This document shows positions 11,707 to 22,338 of a stretch of DNA of 64,000 nucleotides, piece after piece. This stretch comes from Combretum micranthum. Its lineage: Eukaryota > Streptophyta > Magnoliopsida > Myrtales > Combretaceae. The notes beneath the pieces are model-generated. The model was not told the origin of the DNA. It worked only from the letters and a program-made list of their open reading frames with translations, and did no database searches. Within the stretch, counting starts at the first letter, position 1; each line of letters begins with the position of its first letter. Made by a program: the position numbers and the translations under genes. Location: positions 682,001-746,000 of the forward strand of contig JAMXBD010000394.1 of NCBI GenBank assembly GCA_024138025.1. Direction: 5' to 3'.

Positions 11707-14491
11707 TGTAAAGACCCGACCTGCTAATCCTTAAGACTTAGCAAGTTAAGTCCCCAACCACATATAATACTTTCGTATTATATGGAAGGTTGTCCTAATC
11801 TACAGTTATGTGAATTGTTTGTTTAAAACTACTAAAACTTGTTATAAAAGCTTTTACAAAAGGATTACTCACTTGAGTAATCTATTTACATAAAATAGTT
11901 TAAGGAAATATTTACATCCTTGTGTCCAGCATAGGACACAACAAAATATACATAAGTCTCACAAAATGAAGAAAATAGACTTTAAGTCTTTTAATACAAC
12001 CCAGGCTTAACTAACAAGCCTCTATTCCCAAAATACAAAATACATTTGTTAAACGAACACATGAAATAAAACTTTCTTCAAAAACTTCTCGCCACAGGGT
12101 CCTACTCATCCCACTCGTCCATAAACTTCTCCCAATCTGACCCGAATCCCATATCATCATATCAATCATCATCAACACCTGAAAATAGCAAAAGTGAGCC
12201 AGAGGCCCAGTACACAGCAACACAAACAAAAGCGAAGCCATACACACCTATCCTAATGCAATGCAAAAACAATTACTTCAATTATCTTTCTTTAATATTT
12301 CTTAAAAAAATCAACACTGGAGTATTCAAACGCCGGACAAGCTGAGGATATCTGGGGGTCCTGAGTAATGCTCACAACGCTCAGGGGTTGATATAGGTAG
12401 CCCGAATACCTATATCTCCTAGATAACGTTACATTGCAAATAATAATCTCATCCAGGTTATATAGCCGTTACTCAGCCTCACTTAACTCAATCCATAATA
12501 TAAAGCAATTCACATGCTCCCATAAACATTGAATTAGATTATATTATTTCCTCTCAAGAGTAAGTAAATGTTGCTCGGTTATACATTCCTATCGATTATC
12601 CGTCGAGCCTAGTCATTGCATCATGACTATTGGCCTAAGCGTCTACACTAACCTATCATTGCATCATGATAAGTTACCGCTCCTCAAACCGGATTTAACG
12701 GTGAAAACACAAGCAATTCAAGCAATACTTAAGTCATTTAGAACTTATATCAAATTTAAGTATGCCTATCCTAACAAGCATACAAGCAAGTTACTGCGTA
12801 CCTATATTAGCTTGGGAATTAATGAGGGTGGCCAAGCGAGGATCAATAACTGTTCAACAAGAATTATCACAATTCACACTTAGTTTAAACTCATTTCAAC
12901 TAATCTCATACATAACCATACAAATACATTCAAATAAGTTATCACAAGATCCTAAAACAAGTAAAGATAATCAATAATTTATTAAATCATACAAATATCC
13001 TTAAATCATGCTTAATTATATTACTCGATCATCATAACACATCAATTATGATATATCTATCTCATTTTAGTCTAAAAGATCCATTTGTTAAAGCAAATAC
13101 ACATAAAACAAACAAAAACAAGTTTTTAACTTTGTTTGGAAAATGTATCAGCTGGAAAGAAACGAAAATTCGACCTTGATAAGTTTTTATTTTGTAAAAA
13201 CTCAAAACACGAATTGTAGATCTCTTTTTAAGCTTTCTAACTCAATTTGAATCACTCAAATCGGAGTTCGTATGAAAAAGTTATGATCAATTTACAAAAC
13301 AGTGTCGCGTCAGGGAAGAAATCCGCGAGCGCTACACCCTTGGCAGCGGGGTGTTTTGAAGGCCGTTTTGACTCAGGGGAAGTGAAATTTTTGATCCGAG
13401 AGCACTACGCCCTTGGCAACACGGGTGTTTTGGACACTACACCCTTGGCAACAGGGTGTTTTGGAGGCCGTTTCAACTCAGGGGAAATGAAATTTTTGAT
13501 CCGAGAGCACTACACCCTTGGCAACAGGGGTGTTTTGACAGGTGTAGTGATAGTTATACGAAATTTTTCAAACTTTAACACTTTAAACTTGAAAAAAAAA
13601 CAACTTTTCTCAACTCCTAACATGTCCTAAACCTTATGCAAACTTCATACAACACTTCAAACACTTCTAATACTTATCATACTTCAAACTCCAAATCCAC
13701 ACTTCAACTACCCAAATTATCTTCTTCCCAAATTCAACAACACCCATACTTCTTGCTACACATAAATCATATACTATAAGTTCTTGTAGCCTTAATATAC
13801 TACTTAAACTACCATTAACATATAAAACACATCATTTCTCATATTTAGCATAAGCACCCTATTATCAAGAAATCACATATATGCATAAGATTAAGACATG
13901 AAAGACAAACTCACCAATAGAACTATAGGCTTTAGTTTAATGGTCCTCTAGCAATCTTTTGGTGGTAAAAGTGATGGAAAATGAAGGGCTTAATCTTATG
14001 CCACCTTGGAGGAGCTTTTGAGAGGGTTAAGAGGTGTTTTGAAGCTTAGAGAAAGGGTTTGGCTAAGGTCTGAAATTTTGCCCGAAAATTTAAGTTTGAA
14101 GAGTACATATTATCTACTTGTTTGACTTTTGAGGCATTTGTAATTAAGGCAATTAATGACTTAACCTTTTGTTACTTAATGAATTGTCTTAAGGCCTTAA
14201 TGAGTGTTTAATAGCTTTATTTTTTGCCTAAAAAATTCTGCTACATAAGGACTTAGTTACATGCATTCCTCCACTTAATTCAACAAATTCAAATCAAATT
14301 ACACATATGAATACAATTAAAATTTTATGAACTAAATATTTAATAAATTCTAGAATATTTCAATATTTTAACACAATAATAAAACACATAATTCATCATG
14401 AAAAAAAATCATATTCAATACATATCAAAAGTATGTATAAATTTATTAACACACATATAGAATATAAATTGGGAATTTCATGGTTATTTCA
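11707..14491 (-). repeat. 5' LTR of the 5006-14491 element
   Basis: It starts TGTAAAGACCCGACC and ends TTATTTCA on the plus strand, the partner of 5006-7788. The 77-base candidate exon has a TGA here. CATTGCATCATG boxes are at 12614 and 12657, and the GGCAAC array is repeated at about 13330-13545. Confidence 0.95.
12102..12178 (-). other. second copy of the D-E-W-D-E exon, with nonsense change
   Basis: It has the same length and splice-like context as 5398-5474. The Cys codon TGT just before Y-D-D has become TGA; the rest of the tail is unchanged. Confidence 0.5.
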
Positions 14492-14865
14492 TATTGTATA
14501 TACAGCTACATAAGAATGGAGAAGCGAATCCACAACCTTCGTTGGTCAAAGTAATCAAGTCATGAAAGGTTGTGTTGTCATGAGTCATCTAGTGTCGGTC
14601 GAGTCAAGTCGTCTATGGTATCAAGTCAAGTTCGTGTCATTCTCCAAAAGAGTCGTGTAAGTGAAGGTTGGAATCGCTAAGCCAAATCTTATTAAATTGT
14701 ATGTGCTATATTTGGTAAAATGTCTATCATACAAAATTTAGAAACGATACAAACCAAAACATAAACCAGTGCTAGAAATATAACTCGAAATTCACAATCT
14801 CTTCTCAATAAATGATACACACGTAACAAGTTTTGCGGTCAAAAATTTCTTTAAGGTGGGGAGGA
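14492..14865 (+). other. 3' untranslated region and polypurine tract of an older gypsy element
   Basis: No ORF. It ends in ttaaggtggggagga (polypurine tract at 14853-14865) followed directly by an LTR beginning TGTAAGCC. It is the 3' end of a plus-strand element whose internal part was interrupted at 5005/14492 by the younger element; the gag relic at 538-800 is probably the same element. Confidence 0.75.
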
Positions 14866-15958
14866 TGTAAGCCTTAGAAAATTTCAGTAAATAATTCCAA
14901 AATAAACATCGAAAATAAGCTCTAAAAATGACTCAAAATTAAAACCGAACTTCAACTAGTCCTAAATCACGAGCGGATCTAGAAATTTTTTAATCTTGAG
15001 AAAATGATTCCTTAAAAATAAAATAAGAACTCAACAGTCTTCAAATCCAAAACCACTACGTATGACAAATTCTATACTTAACTCTGACCTATAAGATCGG
15101 GTAATATAGAACTCAAAAACAAATTATTAAAAGGTAAATAACGATAAACCTTCGGAAATAAAACTCAATTTAAGAATTCCGAAAACATTGAGAGATATTA
15201 AATACTTATAGAAATAAAATTTAAAATAAATTTCTTAAATTAAATATGTTGTATAAACATAAAACATCAGTTTCCAAATTGGCAAAGATCTAAACCAGAA
15301 AATCACCCGGGAACCTTAAGTGGAATACAGTAGTTTAAGTCTAGCAATCTTGTACTCTTAGCCTTAGAGGCCGAGATGTAGTTTAAGTATGTAGAGTAGC
15401 TCGTAGTAATATAAGGTCACTTAAAAATATCAGATTGGTAAATTTTTGACCTATTTCGAACTCGTTCGAATACAGACTTTGAAAAGCATGTCTCGGGGCT
15501 CGAGATATCAAAAATATACCATTAATACCGTTAGACTCGTATTTTCATAAGGATTTCAAAAATATTAATTTTATAATTTTTTCGAAAATAGAAATATCTG
15601 ATTGTACGATTATATTTGTGTTTCTTTACTACCGGTAATTAACTGGTCTTTTGCACTATTCACTACTATTCATTACCTAATTTTACTATTCTTGTAAACC
15701 CTTATATTTTTAAATAAATATTTTATATATCATAGAAAATTCTGTTTTTCCAAAATTTAGTTCGTTTCGGGTTTTTACGGGATCGATTTCTATTTAAGAC
15801 TCGATATTAAAAATAAAATTATTAAATTATACGAAAAATATTTTTATTTTCATAAAATAACTTTTTAGAATTTTTCGGAATCTAAAAATATCAGTTATAG
15901 CTTATATAGACATATTTTGACCATACTAGTAATATATTTATTGAAATACTAAAATAAT
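14866..15958 (+). repeat. 3' LTR of the older gypsy element, first part
   Basis: It starts TGTAAGCCTTAGAAAATTTC after a polypurine tract and closely resembles the opposite-strand LTR at about 30300-31288. It is interrupted by a solo LTR and continues at 18727. Confidence 0.85.
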
Positions 15959-16929
15959 TGAAATGACCTAGATTTCATTTCTATTTAAATTTCATATGTT
16001 TATTTAATTATTTTAAATTGTTGAATTGAATGAGCATGGTTGTATTGCTAGTATTCTAATATATTATTTTGCATGTATTTAATGAAATTAATATCTTTGT
16101 TTTATATGTATTAATGTGTGTGTGTAATAAAATTATTAGTTATGTCTTTTATACATTAAGGTGTTAGTTAAGTTAGATTTATAAAATCAACTTTGGTACT
16201 ACAAGATTAGTGATGGAATTTTGTTTCTTTAATTAAGTAGCATATATGCTCAAATATAAGTCCCAAATGAGACCTAAATGCACCCAAATGCCTCCTAAAT
16301 TTATATATACTTTAAGGGGCAATTTTGGAATATGTTTAATGCCTAATTAAGCTAATTTGAACTACTTTTTGGGGGCAGCTTACTTTTATACGAATTTTGC
16401 TTCTTCTTTCTTTCTTTTCTTCTTCCTCTTTCAATTCCATTCCAAGCTCAAGTTAAGGTCAATATCAAGTTTAAAAATCAAAGTTTTTCTCAAGACAAGG
16501 TATATATATAATTGTTTTAATTGATTTAGTTATAATTGTTGTTTTGTTTTGTTTTTCTTTCTTGAAGTGATTGCATGAATTCTTCATTGAAATGAGATTC
16601 GTGTTGATCAAATTGTTTGTTCATGCTTGGGATGAGTTATGAATGTGTTATATGAGTGTATGAGTTTGTGCATGCATGGTTGAAGTAATATGAAGTGTTA
16701 GGAGGATGTGAAGAGGAATTGTGTAGGGAAATTTAGAATGGATTGAAGTGGAGTTTGAAGTGTTTAATTGTGTTGATTTCATGATTTGAGTTGCTAGGAT
16801 TGAGTAGTATAGATAGGAGTGAGTATATGAAGTTGAAAGTGTAGTTGAGGAAGGTTTTGAAGTGTCTTAAGATTGAATTTTTCAAAGTGAAAAACAGGGG
16901 ATTTGTGTGTTAACGTTTAAGTATGTTTT

Positions 16930-17330
16930 TAAAACGTACGCCGGCACCTGGGAATTCAACGCCGCCGGCTTAGAGGCAACGTTGGATTCAGAATTCTTAA
17001 GGCTGGATGAAAGCCACCGGCTTTCGCTGGAAAAGTCAGCCGGTGTTCATTCTATCATATTGTACGCTGGCAGCGGAAATCAAGGCCGCCGGCGTATGTG
17101 TCAAAGCTGCCCGCGTGTAACTAGGTAAGCGGACGGCTTAGACCTCTCTGGACGTTTTTGAAAATTTTGGTTTTGGATTCTACGCTGGCTCAAGGCCGCC
17201 GGCGTAGGATGCAAAGGCTGACGGTGTACCCTTGAACACTGCCAGCGCTGGCAGTGTTGATTTTTAGAGCATCGAGCACCGGCTCAAAGCCGCTAGCTTT
17301 GGCTGTCGGCCTATCCCCTATGCTTTTGAA
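16930..17330. repeat. GC-rich degenerate repeat island
   Basis: Short imperfect repeats of the type gccgccggc and acgctggc make this 400-base stretch markedly GC-rich inside an AT-rich LTR. It sits where the related LTRs carry their GGCAAC tandem array. Confidence 0.7.
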
Positions 17331-17751
17331 ATTTAAAAACCTTTTCTAAAATTTTCCAAAGTTTGTTATTTGAGAAATTAAATATTTATTAAGCGATTTG
17401 TGATATAATAGGATGTTTAAATGCTTATTCGTGACCTTGTATTCAATTATTTGGATTTCTTCGATTAATTGTGATATATGGATATAATATGTGTATAATT
17501 GTGATAATGAAATCTATACTTGTTGATTTATTGATTATTGTGATATTTCTATTTCAGTTAAGGATTCTTCGGTTAGTTCATCACCGAGAAATCCTAGTTA
17601 TATACTAACGGGTTTCAGGTACGCAATAACTTGTTTGATGATTGCTAGGAATAGGCATTCCTAAGTTGATTTAAATTGATTTGACTTAACATTTGAACGA
17701 ATTGGATGTCTATTACGCTGTTTAATCTGGTCCGAGGAGCAGCAAACCTGT

Positions 17752-17838
17752 CATGATGCAATGACATGTTAGCTAGGCGCTTAACCAAGTCATGATGCAA
17801 TGACTTTATCATGATGCAATGGTACGCTATGATGCAAT
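17752..17838. repeat. four CATGATGCAATG-type boxes
   Basis: Copies lie at 17752, 17791, 17810 and, with end changes, 17828. The same 12-mer occurs twice in each LTR of the 5006-14491 element and once in each SINE unit. Confidence 0.75.
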
Positions 17839-18275
17839 AGCGATTTTTTTTGGTTAAGTGGGTAGCCGATAGGGGGGAATAGTATCTGTGTAATGTTTCC
17901 TTAAACTTAGGGGGAAATACCATGATTTAGTTCAAAGTTTATGGGAACTTGTGAACTAGACTCATGTTATGGACTGAGTTTAAGTAGAGTCGGGCAACGG
18001 CTTTTAAACCCTAAATGAAGCTATTATCTTCATGAAATAGATATAGGAGATATAAGTATTCGGACTGCTTATATCAACCCCCTGAGCAGCTGCTGTTGCT
18101 CAGGATCCCTGAATTCCCGAAGCGTGACCGGGGTTTGAATACCCTCTTGTTGATTTGTGACAGAAAATATAATAAAGATAACCACTTGTTCTATGATGCA
18201 TTACATCAACTTGATGATTTGTTTTGCATTGGTTATTGTGTACTGGGCCTCTGGCTCACTTTTACTGCTTTGCAG

Positions 18276-18352
18276 GTATTGGAGACGAGTTTTATGATGA
18301 CTTGGGTTATGGGTCCGATTTCGAGAGATTTCTCGATGAGTGGGACGAATAG
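18276..18352 (+). other. candidate LTR coding exon ending D-E-W-D-E-stop
   Basis: It follows a TACTGCTTTGCAG acceptor-like site. After two bases the frame runs to TAG, ending Y-D-D-L-G-Y-G-S-D-F-E-R-F-L-D-E-W-D-E. Compared with 5398-5474, the changes from that Y onward are silent (Asp, Gly, Ser, Glu codons) or conservative (L/M, Y/F, F/W, R/K). Another frame through the same stretch is open but much less conserved. The upstream exon may end near 16499 at a GTATAT donor. Confidence 0.55.
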
Positions 18353-18726
18353 GATCCGATTACCCTGGACTTTTGGAAAACTTTTGCTAAGGAAAAGTTA
18401 TGTATAAATGGCTTGCTAGCTAAGCCTATTTGTTGTAAAGACCTTAAGATTCCTTAGGTTTCTTTTTGATGTAAGAAAACGTGTAATTTTTGTAGTGTCT
18501 GGTATTGACCCTAAACGATGTTTACGTGCTGTAAATGTATGTATAGATTGCTTTTGTTAGCAATCTTGTTTTGTTTAAAAGTTCTTTACAAAGTATAGTG
18601 GTTTTGATCAAACAATTTTCATAAACTGTTAGTTTTAGGACAACCTTACATATAATGTGAAAACGTTATATGTGGTTAGGGATTCGGTACTCTAAGTATC
18701 GGGATTTAGAGCATCGGGTCTTTACA

Positions 18727-19171
18727 ATAATTCAATTAATTATTTAATTTTATTTATGAAAATTCTGCCACTCATTTAAAAATATTTTTCCTAATTTTAT
18801 TTTATATATTTTCTTAATAAAAAGTATTTTTTCAACCCATACTTCAAGTACAATTCAATTGTCACTTCTATACATTAATCATGTTTTCTTTCACTCATTC
18901 TACACTCCAGTTCCTACGCATGGCAGCTGACCACACTCCTAAAAACAGCCACTTTTCTTTTATTTTAATGATTTATTTAATGATTTAAAGTCTCTTTTAT
19001 TTAGCAAATTAAGTAACACAAGTTACACTTTCAAAATTCAAGTTACAAACTAACTACACTTCTCTCTCTTTCCCTATTGAATTCACGCCAGCCCCCCCAA
19101 TTTCTACCATAGTTTTATTATTTTTTTTCTTTCAATTATTTAACACACATTAATACACTCCTCTCTCTATT
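18727..19171 (+). repeat. 3' LTR of the older gypsy element, second part, truncated
   Basis: It resumes after the ataat duplication and matches the LTR at 20627 from about 21720 on. It stops at the SINE pair within the pyrimidine-rich leader, so the downstream half is missing. Confidence 0.75.
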
Positions 19172-19426
19172 TGGTAAGAGGCGCTGCCTTTGGGGCAGGC
19201 AAAAGCCTTAGGTGTGGGGTTCGAATCCTAGAGTCTGCAGACTGGGTTCAACTCTGCCTAAGTTAACAATACCTATAGTGCCCGTGATACCCTGCGGACA
19301 TGCGTTGGTTGGGGTCACCATGATGCAATGGTGGTGTCGGCCATTATCACTAGGGGGCTAGTGGTGGGTTTGCCTGCCCTGGCATCACGTTGCCGTCGCC
19401 TGAGGGGGCAGAGCGTGACATAAAAA
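19172..19426 (+). mobile_element. tRNA-derived SINE, 5'-truncated unit
   Basis: It has a Pol III B box GGTTCGAATCC at 19218-19228 and the end of an A box (TGGTAAGAG). It is about 90 percent like the next unit and ends gcgtgaca followed by a short A run. Confidence 0.75.
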
Positions 19427-19687
19427 GGCAGCTCAACTGGTAAGAGGTGCTGCCTTTGGGGCAGGCAAAAGCCTTAGGTCTGGGGTTCGAATCCTAGAGT
19501 CTGCAGACTGGGTTCAACTCTGCCTAAGTTAACAATACCTATAGTGCCCGTGATACCCTATGGGGCATGCGTTGGTTGGGGTCACCATGATGCAATGGTG
19601 GTGTCGGCCATTATCACTAGGGGCCAGTGGTGAGTTTGCCTGCCCTGGCATCGCGTTGCCGTCGCCTGAGGGGGCGGAGCGTGACAT
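19427..19687 (+). mobile_element. tRNA-derived SINE, full unit
   Basis: It starts GGCAGCTCAACTGGTAAGAG, which fits an A box, and has the B box GGTTCGAATCC at 19484-19494. It lies head-to-tail with the preceding unit. The body includes CATGATGCAATG (19586-19597). It joins a minus-sense LTR fragment at its 3' end. Confidence 0.78.
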
Positions 19688-19732
19688 GCGCCCTCCATCC
19701 CAGGTTAGCAGATTAACGAATACTACGGTACT

Positions 19733-19872
19733 AACTTTATCTCGTTTATGGATCACGATTAACCAACTAATTAATCTCGTTTATGGATCACATTAACCAA
19801 CCAATTAATCTCGTTTATGGATCACGATTAACCAACCAATTAATCTCGTTTATGGATCACGATTAACCAACC
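19733..19872. repeat. tandem repeat, about 37-bp unit, four copies
   Basis: Units contain ctcgtttatggatcacgatt. Related repeats at 39482-39576 and remnants near 46170-46230 occupy the same place between candidate exons 2 and 3. Confidence 0.88.
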
Positions 19873-20169
19873 CATGCTAATGCTTCTTCCCATTATGATA
19901 TGCATGTGTCTGAATTATGAATTATTCGAATAGTTGATTAAGTCATTTTATTCAGCGATCAAGCAAATTTCTCAAACAATACATCCTAGCCAACTAAAAG
20001 GCAAAAATTATCACCTGGTTTCGATATTCTTATTTTTAGTTCTCACATCATTATCATCAACATACAATTTCCCATTATTCCCATCATATATATTCATTTC
20101 ACTTAGCCTACATTCTATGCACTAATTTATCAAGCACATACAATAAATGTATTGGGAACAGAAACTCAC

Positions 20170-20238
20170 TCTTCCATTGGTTCGTCGTCTCTTAGTAATA
20201 ATAATCCAGGGGTAAAGACTTGACGTCCTCGGGCTTGC
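20170..20238 (-). other. candidate LTR exon 2 (L-P-L-D-Y-Y-Y-stop)
   Basis: It lies between a TTTAG acceptor (20239-20240) and a GTGAGT donor. After two bases the frame reads K-P-E-D-V-K-S-L-P-L-D-Y-Y-Y then TAA. All three Tyr codons differ silently from those in the LTR at 36768. ATG GAA GA precedes the donor. Confidence 0.5.
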
Positions 20239-22022
20239 CTAAACACAAAAGAAACACTCTAATAAGAATTCTACCATCTAAGAATACCAAAACTCTAAGA
20301 CAACTTAGGAAAATCGTAAATTCGCGTCATTTTTGAAGTTCCGATTTAAAATAGCCATAACTTGGTCGTTTTAACTCGGAATTTCGCAAATTTTATATCG
20401 ATTTCTATCTACTTTGAAAGAGCTTTCTAAATCTGAAGCTTAAATCAAGTTTGAAAATATTTAAGCCTCGAAAATGAAGGATCAGTTCTGACCATCGGTT
20501 ATGTTGATTCCAAAAATGTGATTTTCATGAATGCTCTTGAGGTTCCTAAGTATAAAATGAAAATAAATGCCATGGTAATGAATTTCCCTATCATGAATAT
20601 CAGATATGAATTCTTATGTGCCTAAGTGTAAGCCCCGGAAAATTTCAATAAATAATTTTAAGATGAACTTTCGAGAATAAACCCTAAAAATCAATCCAAA
20701 TTAAAACCGAATTTCAACTAGTCCAAAAACACGAACGAATTCATAAACTTCTTAATCTTGAGAAAATGAAAATCTTTAAAAATAAAATAAGAACACAATG
20801 GTCTTCAAATTCAAAACCACGACGTACGAAAAAATTCCATATTTAACTCCGACTTATAAAATCGGGTAATATAAAGCCCAAAAACAAACTATTAAAAAGT
20901 AAATAATGATTGATCTTCGAAAATAAAACTCAATTCAAGAATTCCGAAAATATTAAGAGATATTAATACTTATAAAAATAAAATTTAAAAATAAATTTCT
21001 AATTAAATATGTTGTATAAACATAAATTAGTTTCCAAATTGGCAAAGGTCTAAACCGGAAAATCACCCGGAAACCCTAATCGGAATGCAATAGCCTAAGT
21101 CCGGCGCCTAGTGCCCCTAACCCTAGAGGCCGAGGCGTAGCTAAATATGTAGAATAGCTCATAGTAATATGAGTTTGTTTAAAAATATCAGATTGGTAAA
21201 TTTTTGACCTATTTCGAACCCGTTCGGACACAGACTTCGAAAAGCGTGTCCCGGGGCTCGAGATATCAAAAATATACCAATAGTACCGTTAGACTCGTAA
21301 TTTCATAAGATTTCTAAAATATCAGTTATATAATTTTTCGGGTTATAAAAGTTACAGTTATAACTTTTATCGTATTTCCATTATTACCGGTAATTGATTA
21401 GTCTTTGGCACTATTCATTTTTATTTCATTATAAAATTTTATTATTCTTATAAAGCCTTATATTTTTAGATAAATAATTTATATATTATAGAAAATTTTG
21501 TTTTTCTAAAAATTAGTTAGTTCGGGCTTTTACGGGATCAGATTCTGTTTAAGACCGATACTAAAAAAATAAATTAATTTAATAATTGGAAAATATTTTA
21601 AAAATATTGTTATTCCCATAAAATATTTTTTAGAATTTTTCGGGTTATAAAAATATTATTTATAGCCCATATTCGCGTATTTTGACCGTACCGGTAACAT
21701 ATTTGTTAAATACTAAAATAATTCAAATAATTATTTAATTTTTATTATGAAAATTCTGCTACAATTATTTGGAATAAATTTTCAATTTTATTTTATTTTA
21801 ATTTATTTTATTAATAAAGTACTTTTACAACCCATACCTTCAAGTACACCTTACACATATCACTTCCTTTTCACTTCAATCTTTCTACACATTATCCCAC
21901 ATGGCAGATTTTTGACTCATTATGGCTGCCATTGTCCTTCATTTACTCCTATTTGACTAAAATTAATTATATTTCAATCCTTCTTCAAAAAGTTACATTA
22001 CACATTAATTATACAATTAATT

Positions 22023-22338
22023 TTGAGTCAAATTCAACAAAATCTCTCTCTCTCCTCCCTCTTTTCACGTGGACAGCAGCCCTCCCAATTTGCTGCCTTG
22101 TTTTATTTTTTTTTCTCCTTTCATTCATTTAATACACTATTTTCTCTCTCCCTTTCATTTACTCATTTTCCTTTTTCATTCTTTAGCTTTTCTCTCTCTT
22201 TTTCCTCTCTTTTCTTCTTCTCATTGTTCTTGTTTCCTCAAGAACACAAGCTGCCCCCACATCTTCCATGGCTTCCACACTTCATTTTTAAAGATTTTCT
22301 AAGCAAATCTTCTTCCCAAAGCTCCATAGGTGATATAG
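22023..22338 (+). other. candidate LTR exon 1, pyrimidine-rich open leader
   Basis: A frame open for 105 codons ends one base short of a codon at GATATAG before GTAAAGTG. It begins at TTG and has no in-frame ATG, and the residues are mostly Phe, Ser and Leu as expected of a CT-rich leader. The phase fits exon 2 at 24339, but the low complexity means openness alone proves little. Confidence 0.3.

Larger units (their letters stand above)
5006..14491 (-). mobile_element. Ty3/gypsy chromovirus-like element, internally deleted
   Basis: A complete element of 9486 bp: LTR, polypurine tract, integrase, RNase H, gag, iMet primer site, LTR. The LTRs (2783 and 2785 bp) differ by only a few substitutions and indels in the parts I compared, so the insertion is recent. 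Flanks aattg (5001-5005) and tattg (14492-14496) form a 4-of-5 target duplication. The internal region is only 3918 bp because protease and most of RT are missing, so the copy cannot supply its own polymerase. Gag also has a frameshift, and the pol frame is broken between RNase H and integrase. LTR length, iMet primer and integrase type suggest a Tekay-like chromovirus; the clade is inference. Confidence 0.95.
15959..18726 (+). repeat. solo LTR, 2768 bp, TSD ataat
   Basis: It begins TGAAATGACC and ends GGGTCTTTACA, a diverged relative of the LTRs of the 5006-14491 element but in plus sense. The exact duplication ataat lies at 15954-15958 and 18727-18731. It contains a GC-rich repeat island, four CATGATGCAATG-type boxes and the plus-strand version of the 77-base exon. 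Confidence 0.93.
19688..20626 (-). repeat. truncated minus-sense LTR, first part
   Basis: It matches the LTR at 45547 from its cgccctccatcc block through the candidate exon 2 and the conserved noncoding block. The terminal TGTCACG part and exon 3 are missing at the SINE junction. It continues at 25486 after a solo-LTR insertion. Confidence 0.8.

Noticed and set aside
19218..19494. Functional tRNA genes at the two GGTTCGAATCC B boxes
   Set aside because: The surrounding bases do not form a complete cloverleaf and the tRNA-like part runs into a repeated 250-base body, so SINE is the better reading.
19733..19872. CRISPR-like array
   Set aside because: Contiguous tandem repeat without spacers inside a plant LTR.
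22069..22302. Overlapping Ser/Phe/Leu-rich open frames in the LTR leader as separate proteins
   Set aside because: They are low-complexity products of a CT-rich stretch and overlap in several frames; only the frame in phase with the next candidate exon is mentioned.
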